From the NCBI GenBank assembly GCA_028753945.1, contig JAPNXP010000012.1, positions 4,362,501 to 4,426,500 of the forward strand: a stretch of DNA of 64,000 nucleotides, given 5' to 3'. The notes under the pieces were generated by a model. That model ran no database searches, had not been told where the DNA came from, and saw nothing but the letters and a program-made list of their open reading frames with translations. Position numbers and translations under genes: made by a program. Below are positions 11,036 to 23,900 of the stretch, one piece after another (within the stretch, counting starts at the first letter, position 1; each line of letters starts with the position of its first letter). Origin of the DNA: Hexactinellida sp. DTS-2022. Taxonomy: Eukaryota > Porifera > Hexactinellida.

Positions 11036-11617
11036 AATTGTTACGGAAGATGTTGGCTCGGTTAATTTGTATGGCTTTTCTTCAACACTAATGAGGTTTC
11101 AGTTAACCGCAGCATTTATCAGGTTCCAGTTATGTAGCATTGATAAAGTTTCTAGTAACATTTGCAGTAATAAGGATTCCACAAATAGGATTTTGTAAAC
11201 GCCAACATCTTCCGTATTGGAAGATGTTGGCTCGGGAATTACAAATATAATTATGATCTGAAATATAGATAATATGTAAATACTAGAAGTAAACATGAAT
11301 ATAAAGTGAACTCTCGTTCGAACGAAGTGCTTAGGAACTGTAAATTCCTTCGTTATATCGGATATAACAAAGGGATTTACAGTAATTATATTTGTAATTC
11401 CCGAGCCAACATCTTCCAATACGGAAGATGTTGGCGTTTACAAAATCCTATTTGTGGAATCCTTATTACTGCAAATGTTACTAGAAACTTTATCAATGCT
11501 ACATAATAACTGGAAACCTGATAAGTGCTGCGGTTAACTGAAACCTCATTAGTGCTGAAGAAAAGCCATACAAATTAACCGAGCCAACATCTTCCAATCG
11601 CCAACATCTTCCGTAAC
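11036..11617. repeat. 580-bp palindrome with GGAAGATGTTGGC motif
   Basis: The left arm (about 11036-11255) reappears in reverse complement at about 11385-11617. The motif GGAAGATGTTGGC or its complement occurs at 11045, at paired sites near 11203-11231 and 11408-11435, and twice near 11582-11612. An extra copy lies upstream at about 10884. The paired inner sites are themselves palindromic around TAT/ATA. No protein is recognised, so this is probably a foldback element. Confidence 0.75.
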
Positions 11618-11679
11618 AAATACACTGACATATTTAATTCTATTTAATTCGCTCTGTGTTTAACTCATAGAGACGGTTC

Positions 11680-12765
11680 CAATTAGATTATTGGGTTATC
11701 GAGTGCGCTGAATTCAAATATTATTGTGAAATTCAATTTAAATTAATAATTATTACAAATAATTGAACTTCATTTATTTAGCTGTACATAATAATGGTGT
11801 TAAAGAATTAATAAATTAATTAAATATTTATACTAATTAGCTAAATTTTCATTAATCTCAGAGCAAGGCTGGATTCGGTTAACCGGCTAACCGGTTAACC
11901 GTTGCTGACATCGGTTAACGGTTAGAGATTTTATTAACCAGTTAGCCGGTCTGGTGAATATTAGCAGAGTTATTGGGAAATTAATGTATAAAGTATTAAA
12001 AACTTTTGAATTTTTCTGAATATATATTCATAAATCCATTTCTCATCACTAATTAATTTATTTTATCGGACAACATTGATTTAAATATACCTAAAGCACG
12101 AAATGTATCAATTAATATACTTATGCGGTTATACTTTATACAGCTGAGTGTTATTATGTAGTATAATCAAATTTTTATAAAGGATTTATTGTATTGAGTA
12201 GGATGGGCGGTTAACCGGTTAACCGTGGCGAGAAATCGAATTGTAACCGTAGCCTCAGATCGGTTAACCAACCCCATCCTTGCTCAGAGATGATACAAGA
12301 TAGAAACAAACTTTCAATTTATCAATTGGTCTTTATGCCACGTACCACCTATACAAGTGGGTCTTGACACCTTGAGGTGATGATGACATAGTTTAAAAAA
12401 TGTGTTTTTACAATTTTGTGCATTATTTATTTCGAATGGGTTGGTTGGTGTTGGGTGAACACCCAACACGCACATAAAAAATGCTGACTCATCACCTATT
12501 ACATTCTACTGAAACTTGAATAGCTCTAAATTGAAGTGAGCAAAATGGAAACTTCCTCTACTCTAAGGGTCGTTGCCTTCTGAAACACCTTTCTGAATAA
12601 TTTAAGACCTTCATAGTGATGATGACATGGCGAAAAAAATCCCAAATTGCAGCCTATGCCGACAGCATGTTCCTTTGGAGGCACTATCAATAAACTACCC
12701 CCAAGATATAGTGCCACCAAAGGAACATGCGTCGGCACAGGCTGCAATTTTGGATTTTATAATGG
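11680..12765 (+). mobile_element. MITE family M, copy 3, carrying a nested insertion
   Basis: The 5' part (11680-11863) and 3' part (12283-12765) together match the uninterrupted copy at 4685-5275. The terminal hairpin near 12640-12755 contains GCAGCCTATGCCGACAGCAT and GTCGGCACAGGCTGCAA. Confidence 0.65.
11864..12282. mobile_element. hAT-like MITE inserted in family M
   Basis: The termini are CAAGGCTGGATTCGGTTAAC and GGTTAACCAACCCCATCCTTG. CTCAGAG is duplicated on both sides (11857-11863 and 12283-12289), and the uninterrupted copy at 4870 shows it once. The subterminal DNA repeats GGTTAACC, which is self-complementary. No ORF is present. Confidence 0.75.
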
Positions 12766-12784
12766 TTCGTATCCTCTCTACAGA

Positions 12785-13060
12785 ACAGTGTTTTATTAAC
12801 TAAGGCCGCAAATTTTCAAGAAAGGTGCTCATGGGTTACAGATGTGCACTTGGGGTCACGATTTTTGGACACAATTTGCACCTGTTTAATGTCACAACAG
12901 GAACAATAAATATTACCCGAATATTCAAAATAGAGAATTAAATTCTACACCTTTTCACAGTGGACCATTTTTTTAATTCGTCCTCATTTTCCTGATAATT
13001 AGGCTCGAAGTTGCCACAATTCACCCTTAACCTTCTAAAATAGCAATTTCCATTAATAAT
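12785..13060 (+). repeat. Dispersed repeat H, second copy
   Basis: Diverged copy of 10565-10760, sharing TTACAGATGTGCAC, GGGGTCACGATTTTTG and CACAACAGGAACAATAAATA. No gene is seen. Confidence 0.55.
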
Positions 13061-13192
13061 CAATTATGCAATCATTTCGTGATTTCGATGAAGATTACTA
13101 TTTATGAATAATTCAATTAGATTCAATGTTATTTCTCTTCAAATTTATTACTGATATCATATTTACAGTCAAGAATTCTACTGCATATGCAG

Positions 13193-13584
13193 CAGAGTGG
13201 ACCATGGGTCGATGGGTCATGGGTCAGATGGGTCACCTAAATCGATGGGTCATGGGTCACGGCTCCGTGACCCATGTGGAATTTCAATGTAATCTTCAGT
13301 TAAAATACGTTTCACTCATCATCATCAATATTATTATAACAGTGATGTGCATTGAAATACTAAACGTATTCGACATTGCAACAAGTAGGTTTGTTGAGGT
13401 AATTTAAACGGTTATTCTGTTATTCTGTTAATGTTACACTATAGTATTTAGATATTTAAAATTGTGTGATGGGTCAATGGGTCACTCGATGGGTCATGGG
13501 TCAATGGGTCAATGGGTCATGGGTCAGAAATGGGATGGGTCAGATGGGTCATGGGTCACCAATGTTGACCCATGGTCCACTCTG
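13193..13584. mobile_element. 392-bp hAT-like MITE, 8-bp TSD
   Basis: Inverted termini CAGAGTGGACCATGGGTC and GACCCATGGTCCACTCTG are flanked by ATATGCAG on both sides (13185-13192 and 13585-13592). The subterminal DNA is an array of ATGGGTC/GATGGGTCA motifs on both sides. The interior (about 13290-13460) encodes nothing recognisable. The 8-bp duplication and CAG termini fit hAT. Confidence 0.85.
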
Positions 13585-13589
13585 ATATG

Positions 13590-13844
13590 CAGTGCCGTAG
13601 CCACCATTATATAAGGGGTCCGGTTAGACCGAGCTGGATATAGTAAGTGTACTAAGTGGTTAACTAGAATATTATTAACAATTAGATGTAACAAATAACA
13701 AATGGTCCTGTTAGAATTAATATTGCCTGACGAACCTGACCGAGTGGTCAGGTTAAGCAAACTAAGGGGCCATCTTTGGAAGATTCAGCAACCAAAAGTG
13801 GTGAGGTTGAAACCGGACCAACCGAACCAGTGGCTACGGCCCTG
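13590..13844. mobile_element. 255-bp MITE with CAG termini, 5-bp TSD
   Basis: The ends CAGTGCCGTAGCCACC and CAGTGGCTACGGCCCTG form the inverted termini, approximately complementary. ATATG flanks it on the left (13585-13589; also 13185-13189, before the later insertion) and on the right (13845-13849). The neighbouring MITE at 13193 inserted across the left edge of this one. Confidence 0.65.
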
Positions 13845-13979
13845 ATATGAATAATTCAATCTGATTCAATAGATGCTACTATATAAATCGATTTATAATA
13901 CTTAGTTGCATTGAATTTCTCCTATATGAAAATTCAATTTCACTCAACAGTTATTCAATTTCAGAACGATTTCTGATAT

Positions 13980-14300
13980 TCAAACAATGGATTAACGAGA
14001 TGGAATATCTATTTAATGTCTTGTTTGGTGCCCGAATTGTATTAGAGTGATAGGGGGGTTTAAAACGCATATATAATGGAATTATAACTTAATCCATTTT
14101 GTCATTCTATTATAAAGTAAACAAGTATGCTGATTTCGAATTTACGAAACTATTATGTTTACATATTGGTGACGTTTACAAATAGGTAAACAAATTGGTT
14201 TGATTCAAAATGAAGTTGAACATATTTACTATCTTACGATTGTTATAATGGGTAAACAAGTATGCTAATAACAAATTTAGTGTGCACGGATAGAAGATTT
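13980..14300 (-). repeat. Element E fragment, diverged
   Basis: Contains GTATTAGAGTGATAGGGGGG, AGTAAACAAGTATGCTGA and CAAATAGGTAAACAAATT, all shared with the inner part of element E (2080-2250 and 32450-32850). Confidence 0.45.
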
Positions 14301-14564
14301 GAATATCTATCGTTGCTGTTCATAAAAAAGTTAAATACAAAACGATGAAAATTTAGATGTACATGGAGGGCAAAGGGTATTACAGATAAATGCATATACT
14401 GAAGACTCTGTCAACTGGGAATGATTAATAATTATTGGATGTAGTGGTGAAGTTGAAAATACAGATATTTTAGCGAATATATCTTAATGCGTAGTGGTTA
14501 GGTGATCCATCGCGAAGCTGACGAGAACAAAGGGGTCGTTACATTTATATTCATTCCACACTAT

Positions 14565-14700
14565 GGGAGAAAAAATCTAAAATTACAGCTGTTCAGACAG
14601 CATATTCTGGTGGAGGCACTATTAGCCATTGAACCACCAAATATAGAGCCTCCAAATGAATATGCAGTCGGAACAGCTGTAATTTTTAGATTTTTTTCAA
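14565..14700. repeat. Family M-type hairpin downstream of the sacsin gene
   Basis: The imperfect hairpin arms AAATCTAAAATTACAGCTGT and ACAGCTGTAATTTTTAGATT enclose about 90 bp, with the same layout as the M-family terminal hairpins. Positions 14695-14775 then show GGTTAGAAAAAACCGGTT, akin to the TA-flanked MITE at 30824-31013. Confidence 0.5.
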
Positions 14701-14728
14701 TCGGTTTACTCCAACTATCGGATTTTTC

Positions 14729-14734
14729 TTTATT
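14729..14734 (-). promoter_or_regulatory. Candidate polyadenylation signal for the sacsin-like gene
   Basis: AATAAA on the minus strand, about 190 nt beyond the TAA/TGA end of the large exon at 14923. It is the nearest match I noticed and may be chance in AT-rich DNA. Confidence 0.25.
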
Positions 14735-14922
14735 TCCATGCAAAGAACAGGTTAGAAAAAACCGGTTGCGACTGTAGTAGTTAAATTGCATATTAGACAT
14801 AGTGAAAATAAAAATAACAAAAATAACTGGACTACTAACCCTATGAATAAGTTAATTTGGAAAATACGGCCCAAAACTACAAATACTACAAAATTATAGA
14901 AAAACTAAGAAAAGCAAATTAA

Positions 14923-17900
14923 TTAATCATGAGCTAAGCCAGGAGGGAGTTGTCTTATTTTGAAGTTGTTAAGAGCACGGCCAATGTCTTCACCAGGATA
15001 CACGTGACAAATCAACAAGTGGATTAGACTCCTATCAAACAGATTTACGAAGTACTGATTGAGCTCATACGTCATTTCAACTGGAAGACGCTGTCTGTAC
15101 ACTTCATGGACATTAAGAAGAATTGTATCTCGATCTTCATCAAGGAAACATATACACGCATCTTCCAAAGTATTTGGTACGCCAGTACTCGTATCTGTTA
15201 TTACAATATCTATCCTACTCACAGAAACAATGTTAAGCCTTGCAATTTTATCCCTAATGGATAAATAACCATCTTCAATTCCGTACTGGCCTCCTTCTGT
15301 TCGAAGAACAACTTCCTTGTTACGGATTCTAACTTTATCCATGTCTTTATGAGTATCGTGAAAGTAGATTCTCTTAAGGGCCAAGTATACATCTACAGAG
15401 ACCAACCGTTTTCTCAAGTTTTCCGCAATAATATCTTCTTTTCTAAAGTTCTCATAGACACCAGGAGATACCCTTTGTTTGAAACGGTCCGAGAGCAATT
15501 TTATTCCGAGGCATTGAGGTGGTGCAAACGAACCTAACTCGCTGGGAGCAAGAGGCGCCAATATTTTAAGCCCATTTGCAACTGCAAACAATCGATTTAA
15601 TAGTTGAGTGTCATCCGCATGAAATAGAGATGGAGAGTTCAATGGGATCAGCTCATTCTTGTCAGTTAATAACAACATATAACCTAGGTCTTCTGGTTGA
15701 ATTTCTGGTAATGAATGGAGTTCTGAAATTAAATAGGAAAACGCTCTCTGCGCCTGGAGACATAGAGGGTTATCTTCATTAAGTTGGCTACGGCCGTTAA
15801 CCCGAAGGATACAGTTCAAAACAAACATGAAATGATTATAGTTGGGATAGTCAGCTACTTTCAGTATTAACAAAAAATCCCTAAATGGATCTAACTTGTG
15901 TGGACATTTGAATAGATAGGGACTAAGGTCATGCGTCCAGTTAAAGACGATATTCTTAGGTTTAAACAACTTGGATTTAATTAGGATACATTTAGCATTC
16001 TCAAAATCTTGAAGCGGAGCTTGACAATTCTGGAGAAATTTATATGTTTCAAAGAACAGACTCTTCAAGTGTTGCTCAATCTCCTGTTGGTTATAGGTAT
16101 TACAACAGCCAATTAATCTATTTAAATGTAATTTTACAACATCGATTTGTGGATTTAGACTAATTCCTAACAGATTCATTACTTGTTCAGACCTAAGGGT
16201 AAATTCTTCTAATCGAGGTGATTTAAATGAAACAACAGGATCAAAGATGGGAGATGACATACAGCAATAATCATGGTGTTTGTAAAGCTGGGCTTCACAA
16301 AATCTTCCCAAACTCCTTGTAACATCAGGAATATCATGTGTTGCAATGAATGAATGTCTTTCACTCATAAGCAAGAACTTCATTGTAGATAATTGTCGCA
16401 GCATTAAATTGTCTCCTTCTGATCCCTCTGTATAAATATAAGAGTCCACAAAGTTAATTAAGGCTCGAATTGGCAACTTCAAACAAGTGTATTCCAAACA
16501 ATTTATCCCATTGGTGGCCACATAATTAGCTGAATCGACAATATCCCTGAGCTCTATCTTAGTGATGAGACCAAGCTTAACAATAATTGTATAAAGCTCG
16601 TTAACCTTAGCCCAGTTCTGTGGGAGTACTTGATTTTTCTTAAACACAGAAAACAGAGGAACATGGGGGCAATACAACTGTGCAGGTCTGAAGTAATGAG
16701 GGGGATTTTCAGGTAAATAGACAAATGCAAGGTAACTCAATTTGGAAATCCATGGGTCTTTAGCTCCTGAGTGACCGAATATAAAAAAGATTATAGACTT
16801 CTGACTCTCAAAATCAAGACGAGGTAGTATCTCTGGATGCAATACGTAAGATGTAACAAATTCGTTCAACACTATAAATCTTATATCAGTTCGTTTACAA
16901 ATTTGTTGTATTAGATTAGTGGGATTATTATGGGAACTTCTGGGAGAGAGAAACACCAATTTAAACTCCTCTTTAAGCATTATTATCAGTTCTGTTGAAA
17001 GAGGAAATTTATCATCATTCATGAAACAAACTAAATATTTACTCAGAGCCACGAGATGGAATGTGTTAGGTTTGTACTCAGCTACAAACATTTTGATACA
17101 TTTCATTGTTTGCCAGTCCTTATTTGAAACAGATTTATATGTAATGTTTGGAAAAATACTTCTCAGTTTTTCAGCTTCGTTTTCATTCAGTGTCACTTCT
17201 ATTTTTTTCGCATTGGAAACACAGCCTATGACAGTAAGACCATCTATTGACCTTATTGCTAGGGATTTTAAGAAACCAAGAATAGTAGCAAGATTGTTTT
17301 TATCTCGAGGAAAATTATTCTCATCAATATAAAGGAATGGGCATTCGAATTTGTATAAGATCTGTAGCAACTCTTGACCAATTTCGTTAGTTGCTACATA
17401 CTTCAATAGGTTGACAGCAATTAATGTTGGTTCCACTGGGCGCTGTCTAACATAGATAACAGGTACTAAGTTAAAATGGCCAAAAGATTGAATCAATACC
17501 TCCGGTTCACTAACATTATCTTTAATGAATTGCCAGAATAATAAGAAAAACTCTGGAGAAGTTTGGTGAGTGATAACCAAATTTGTTGCTAAGAATTCTA
17601 CACTCAATTTACCAACATAACCACATCCAGTTAATCTCATGGTAGTGTCTTTATCGTATTCTTTAGACAAAAACTGTTCTGATTTATGGGGTAGAAGTTT
17701 GGCATATTCGACTGTAAAGGTTATGTCTGAGTGCCGGAATGTATCGAGATTATTCGCGTAATCTACTTTCAAAGGTATACACGGAAAATGGTCCTTAGCT
17801 TTTGGATCTTTTTCATAGTGTGTTAATATATATTCCAATAAAATAGTGAGCTGATTGAAGTTGAAGATACAGTTATCCAAAGAACAAGGAAATTCAAAGT

Positions 17901-20900
17901 TTTCTTTGCATAATTTGCTTTTGTTATTGTTAACATGCTGAAAGACATCGCGTGGAGTTATAAATTTACATTCTATAACACGTTCATGAGTGCTACAAGC
18001 TTGAAATGAGTTGGCTAATCTTATAGGAGCAAAAGTTAGTGGATACTCCACATCAACAAGACACTTGTAAAGCAATTCCATATATTCTACATAGTTTTCA
18101 TCAACATCTATCTTAAATACCCCAGCATTAGGTCCGTGAATAGGATACCATGTACATTTACGTTTTTTATCGATATCATCTGCTAGGAGAATATGGGAGT
18201 TTGTCTCATATAGCTCTGACAAAACCTCCCTGCCTAGCGACTGGAGATACTCCATGCTATTTGATCCAGTCTCAGTTTTATAAATATTAGGAAATAGAGA
18301 ATAGTACCAATCAAAATAACATTGTTGTGATAGTTTACAAGGTTTTTCACCACCAGGACCTAGATCATAAAGTAGTTTGGAATAGAGAGGCGCTAATACA
18401 AGCTTCGTTATCTCACTGTGCCACACATTATCCCAAGATGTAAATCCACTTGTCTCATCCTGATAGCTCACATAACGTCTGTGTGGGTCTAATATAAAAG
18501 GAGCATTCACATGTACAGGAAAGTTTAGAGAAACACCAAATGGTAGATGACAGTATAGATATCGCTTCTGGGTAGGAATAGGATTAGTTTCAGTAACAAT
18601 CTCAACTGCTATGCTCGAGAATAAACGGAGTTTTTCTATGTCATATTTAGGCTTATATTTTGTTAATAGTGCCGAACGCCCATAGAACATATCAACATTT
18701 CCTTCAAAATGGTAGATGAGCCATTCAACACTGTTCTTCACTAATTTACCAGCAGTTTCAAGACCTACAGAAACTTTCCTGTTGATGATTTGTAGAGATT
18801 TACTGTATCCAGCGATCGGACGCTCGACTTTGATCCTTCTAGTTGTCAGATTTTCTGTGTTGATAGATCCATTGAGGAATACACGAGTAGCATCAGCATC
18901 AAAGCCTATCTCAAAAATTTGAATACTTTTAACGTTATCAATAAAGGGAAGGAGTCTCGGAGCTTCTTTCATTAGTTGATCGAGTAGATTTCTAATAATT
19001 TTGAGATTCTCTTTTAAATCTTTATTTTTGTCAATCAATGTATTGAGCGGGAGTCGAAAAATTGAAAACGATTTCCTTTCTCTGAGATTTTTCATTGCCT
19101 CTTTAAACTTGGTTAGGATTGGCTGTGCAAAGTAAGGAGCAAATTGATCCTTGAAGCAGGAAATGTCTCGTTTACTATGTTCATTTGTATTAAAAGTTAT
19201 CTTTGTTCCTGGTTTTTTACCCTTGGGGATTTTAAGATGTTCCTTGTGGGGATCAAATACACAGAACACAGTTTCCTCTCCATCTTCGGACGTGGTTAGA
19301 AGACATGGACAGCGAGTTAAATGGTATACGGAATTAAAACCTAAACCAAAACGACCAATCGTGTTTTTCCCTTCCTTCCCCCCTATTCCAACAGCCTGGA
19401 TACCTTCCAAATCAGCAGCTGTAAAGGACCTGTTATTGTAAACAAGAAGAGAGGGTGTGGTTTGAAGCTCTTTCCAACTTAGTTTGCAGCCAGAAGGACA
19501 TAATGATTCTTGTTTATATTGACTGCAATCAAGTATTAATACGACTTCTGTAGCCAGGGAATCATCAGCATTCTGTATGAGCTCTTTGAAGATTGTTACA
19601 TCGCAAGGGAATTCTCGAAGTAGGTTATCAATACGTTTAGAAATATCTTCATATTGTCCAAAGTCCTCCCACTCTTGGTCATAGAAAGTGTCCATCTTAC
19701 TCCTCGCACCCAGTTTGTGAGAAGCGGATAAAGTTATTCTGTGATTCACAAGATTTTGCTTCTCCTCTGTAGTGAACTCCATCCATGGTACATCATTTTT
19801 AAACAAACTCCTCGATAACTGTAGAGTGTTGTTCTCAGTTAGCAAATACATCTCATCTAAATTTGTGCATTGATTAATTTCAATCACTTCGTTAATTAAC
19901 TGTATTACCAATCCGCACTCATTCTGGGCAGGAGCAACTGGGTTAGAGGGGAGGGGGTCATTGCCAAAATGCTGCTTCATTAGAGAGATAATTCCAATTG
20001 CCATGTCAGATGTCACAGATATGGGTAGTTTCATAATCTTGAAGAAATTGGCAATTGTAGTTTCTTCTTCCAACAGATCCAGGTAAGTGAAACTAACCAG
20101 AAACGAACTTCTATATTTGAGGTACTCAAGAGAGGAGACTACTTGGTTGATAGAGTAAAACTTCTTCAGAGATCGATGCCAGAGCCAAGCCTTCTCGTGA
20201 AGCTTCTCTTGTACCATAAGTATATTCCGTTCTGCTATTTGAGTAGACAGAGTGTGCGTAACGGTACATTTCTGTGCTAAATACAAATAGATAACTTTAC
20301 ATCTCTTTGTGATTTCTAATTCTTGGTCAGTGAAAAGACACTCTTTCTCCTTGAATATCAACAGAGTATTTAAGGCAGACTCGAGAGGAATATCCTTGTT
20401 AGAGATACCTAGAAGGGTTAATGCGTAGCAAAGAGAATTCACTTCCTTTGTAATAGCATGGTACTCAAGAGATAAGTGTCGGGAATCGTATTCACAGCAT
20501 TTGGAAGGAGGAGAGAACACACACCTAGATTTAGGACTTATAATGTAAAACAGTTCATCTTGGTGTACAGGAATGAACGGAATATCAAAAAGCATGTTTT
20601 TAATCTCATCATTTTGAGCTTCATCGAGTCTGAGAGAATTTATATAATCAAGTAGGTGTCGGGAGTGCTGAAGAGCAAGATTTGAATCAACCCGAGGCAA
20701 TTCTACAGTTATGCTACACCTGTCAACTAGCAGACCTAAAGGGAGTCTACTAGTAATCACCCCGAGCAAATTTAGAGTGTGATATGTCTCAGGGGATCTA
20801 TCTTTATCGAAGAGATGATGAAATAAGGTATGTGGCAGACGCTTGTCGCGAGAATAGAATATTTGTCTTAAGATCGAGCTTGGGCTCAGCACCTGCGGAA

Positions 20901-23900
20901 TCTCTAGCAACCTAGTGTCCTCCTCTCCACAAGGAATACAAGGCATATGAATTAAAAGTTCCTTTATGCTAGGTTCGTATTTGACAATATGCAGTAGGGT
21001 AGATACGATTCTAAGAATAATATTTAACTTTTGGAAGTCAAGTTCAAATTCATTGAAAATTCGGACAAATATCTCTTCACAAACTCTACATATATTATAG
21101 CCTTTCGTTCCAACCAGTATATTAAACACACAGTGTTCAGTGATGTTGGGGGTTAAATCCATAAAATAAACTCCAAACTCAGCAGATAAAGGAAATACAA
21201 CTTCAACAATGAACTCTACATCTAGTGCATACTCAGTAGGAGGAAGGAAAAAGGAAACTTCTTCGTAGGAAATCCATCGATGAGGATGCAGGCTGCAATA
21301 GAATAATGAAGCATTGGAGACGATAATGTGAGTAGCGACAGATGAAGGTAAGTTTCCCCAGAGAACGTTTTCACTCTGATTATCTGGAAAAAACGAGTAA
21401 TATCGCTCTAATTGAACTGTAGTTAGCTTTGAACTGTCAGGAGAGTCACTCGAGAGCACATCCCTAAGAGAAACGAGCAAGTTAACTACAGCAGTGGAAA
21501 GCGCATCGTTAATGAGGGCCTGGTTCCAGCGAGTCCGGATGCTGCGATCTTCTGTGGCGTATAAAGCCCGGCGAGATTGCTGCAGCTGGAAGCTTCCATT
21601 GATATGCATCGGGTATGGAGATCTGCAGGGAATAGGTAGGAAAGAGAAGAGGGAACATCTAACTTTTGAAAACTGTTCTGAAGAAAGAGTAGTAAATCTC
21701 TTAGGCAATGCTACAGCACAAAATGGTATAGCCGAAAATTCACAAGTTTGTCTAAGCTCTGAAACCAAACTAAAGGAAAGAGCAGTCCCAGAGGCGTACG
21801 ATACTATTATCTCCTCATGACTTGTTTCTGTGTGAGGAGAGGAGAGAGTTGTCAATTCGAAAGTCTTGACATCTGCAACAGAACTCTGTGTTACATTCTC
21901 CATTAAATTGTTAATATGCAATTCGTTGTCAGATAAGAATGTGTTAGGGAGTGATTTCTCAACCTTGTAAACGAGAGAAATATTCTCATCAGGGCTATTC
22001 CTCGTGTATAGCTCTATGCACTGAATATTTTTCAAGAAGAGGATTAAATCCTGGGCTATGTTTAGAAGTTGTGTTTGAAGAAATTGCATGTGTTTATGGG
22101 AATCAAATGTTTTTTGAGAAATCTTACTTGTGATTTTGGAGATTCTCAACGGTAGCCTGAACAAAGTGCTGTTGTATTCTTTCTTATTGAACAAATCACA
22201 ACCGAAAATACCATTATAGACAGAAAACTGGTCTGAAAAATATTTAATTTCGTCACATTGCTTTACAAAGTCAATCTGCAATCCAGGATTTTCTTGATTT
22301 ATAAATTTTTTCAAATAAGATAGATGAGGATCGAAGAAAGTTATAAAACTCCGACTCACGAAACTCGGAAGGTCCGTCAGATGATACACAGCGTTGAATC
22401 CGGTACCAAAAGCTCCAATAGTGGATTTATCGGCCATCTTAGAGCGGGAACCGAGCTTGGTAATATTCTTAAAGTCGGCGTCCGAGAAAGTAGCGTTATT
22501 ATAGCAGTATATAGCAGGACCCTGCCAATGCCTCATTTCTTCATGAACCAAGCTGTCTACTCCGTGAGCTGAGTTGTCAAATAGAAACTTTAACTGGCTA
22601 GCCTTGGCATCGTCAGCATTCTGTGTCAACTCTTTAAACACATCAACATCAGACTCGTATTCAATTAATATGTTCTTCAGTCGGGTTGTAAGGGGCTCTG
22701 ACTGTCCATAAGACTGGTAGCTGAAAGATATGGCTTTGCTGCCGGAGAGTTTAATCTCACTTAAGGGCTTAACTCCCATACGAAACGCCATTTCATTGCT
22801 GATATCTTTGTGAATGAAAAGATAGTATTTTCCCCTGTGAGATAATTTACCATTCGAGTAGTCCCTCTCGTCCCAGCTGAGGTCATGAAATACACAATCG
22901 TGTACGGAATGAATACAGTTATCTGAACACAGCATGAGGCAGTTGTCTTCTCGTCTAGGAACTGAATTGTCACATATTTCTTTTGTTAATCTGATCGCAA
23001 TCCTCTGTTCATTGGAATTCAAGGGAGACTTCTGCGATACTGCATATAATGTATTCAATGTCTGATTGCACTGACTAATAGTTAGTGTCTTTGGAATTCC
23101 TAAGTTGCAGAAGAAGTCAGAAATGTTTCTGTTGTCCATGTTATAATGGTCCTTGATCGAGTGTATGTATGGAGAAAAATCTTCGTTAGAAGATAGGAGG
23201 AACATAGAGGGAGGACAGAATCCAACTGATGGAATAAATACATTGTTGCTGGGAAGCTGTTTGATCTTGGTTCGAAAGGATTGAAAATGCTCTCCCAAAA
23301 ACTCATATATGATAGTAACTTTACTATGAAGGTCGATAGATTGTTTTAATGTGCTATATTGTTGAATGCAAATATTTAGTTCTCCAATTGTTATGAGTGG
23401 TAATGCATTGGGAAGATTGGAATTTGATATTTTCATTTTAGATATGAAACCCTTGTAATGTAGCAACCATTCTGGAACAACTGGGATTTGGAATTCTACA
23501 AGCTCCCTCAAATTATAAGGAACAAGCTGGGTTGGAGATTTGAAGGATATTTCATTTGAAACAGAACTCCCCTGTATGCTGGGACAAGCTACAGGGATGA
23601 AAGGTAATTTTCTGAGTGCAGAGAACATAGCTTCTACCTCAGATCCTGTGAATATCCTCTGATCCAAGTACTCAATAAACCTGAGAGCTAGATCTCCATT
23701 CTTGTTTTTGTCGATGTAACTTGCTCTCAATCTCAACTCATCAACATTCAATTTAACAGATAAGATACGGAAATGGGTTATAAGACAGTAGAGTGATTGA
23801 GACCCCCTGTTGAATAAGGATTCACAACACAGCTCTGTTGGGTGTCTGTTCTCTCTGGCCTCATACAGACCTACTACCAATGTAGAATTTGGATCTATCA

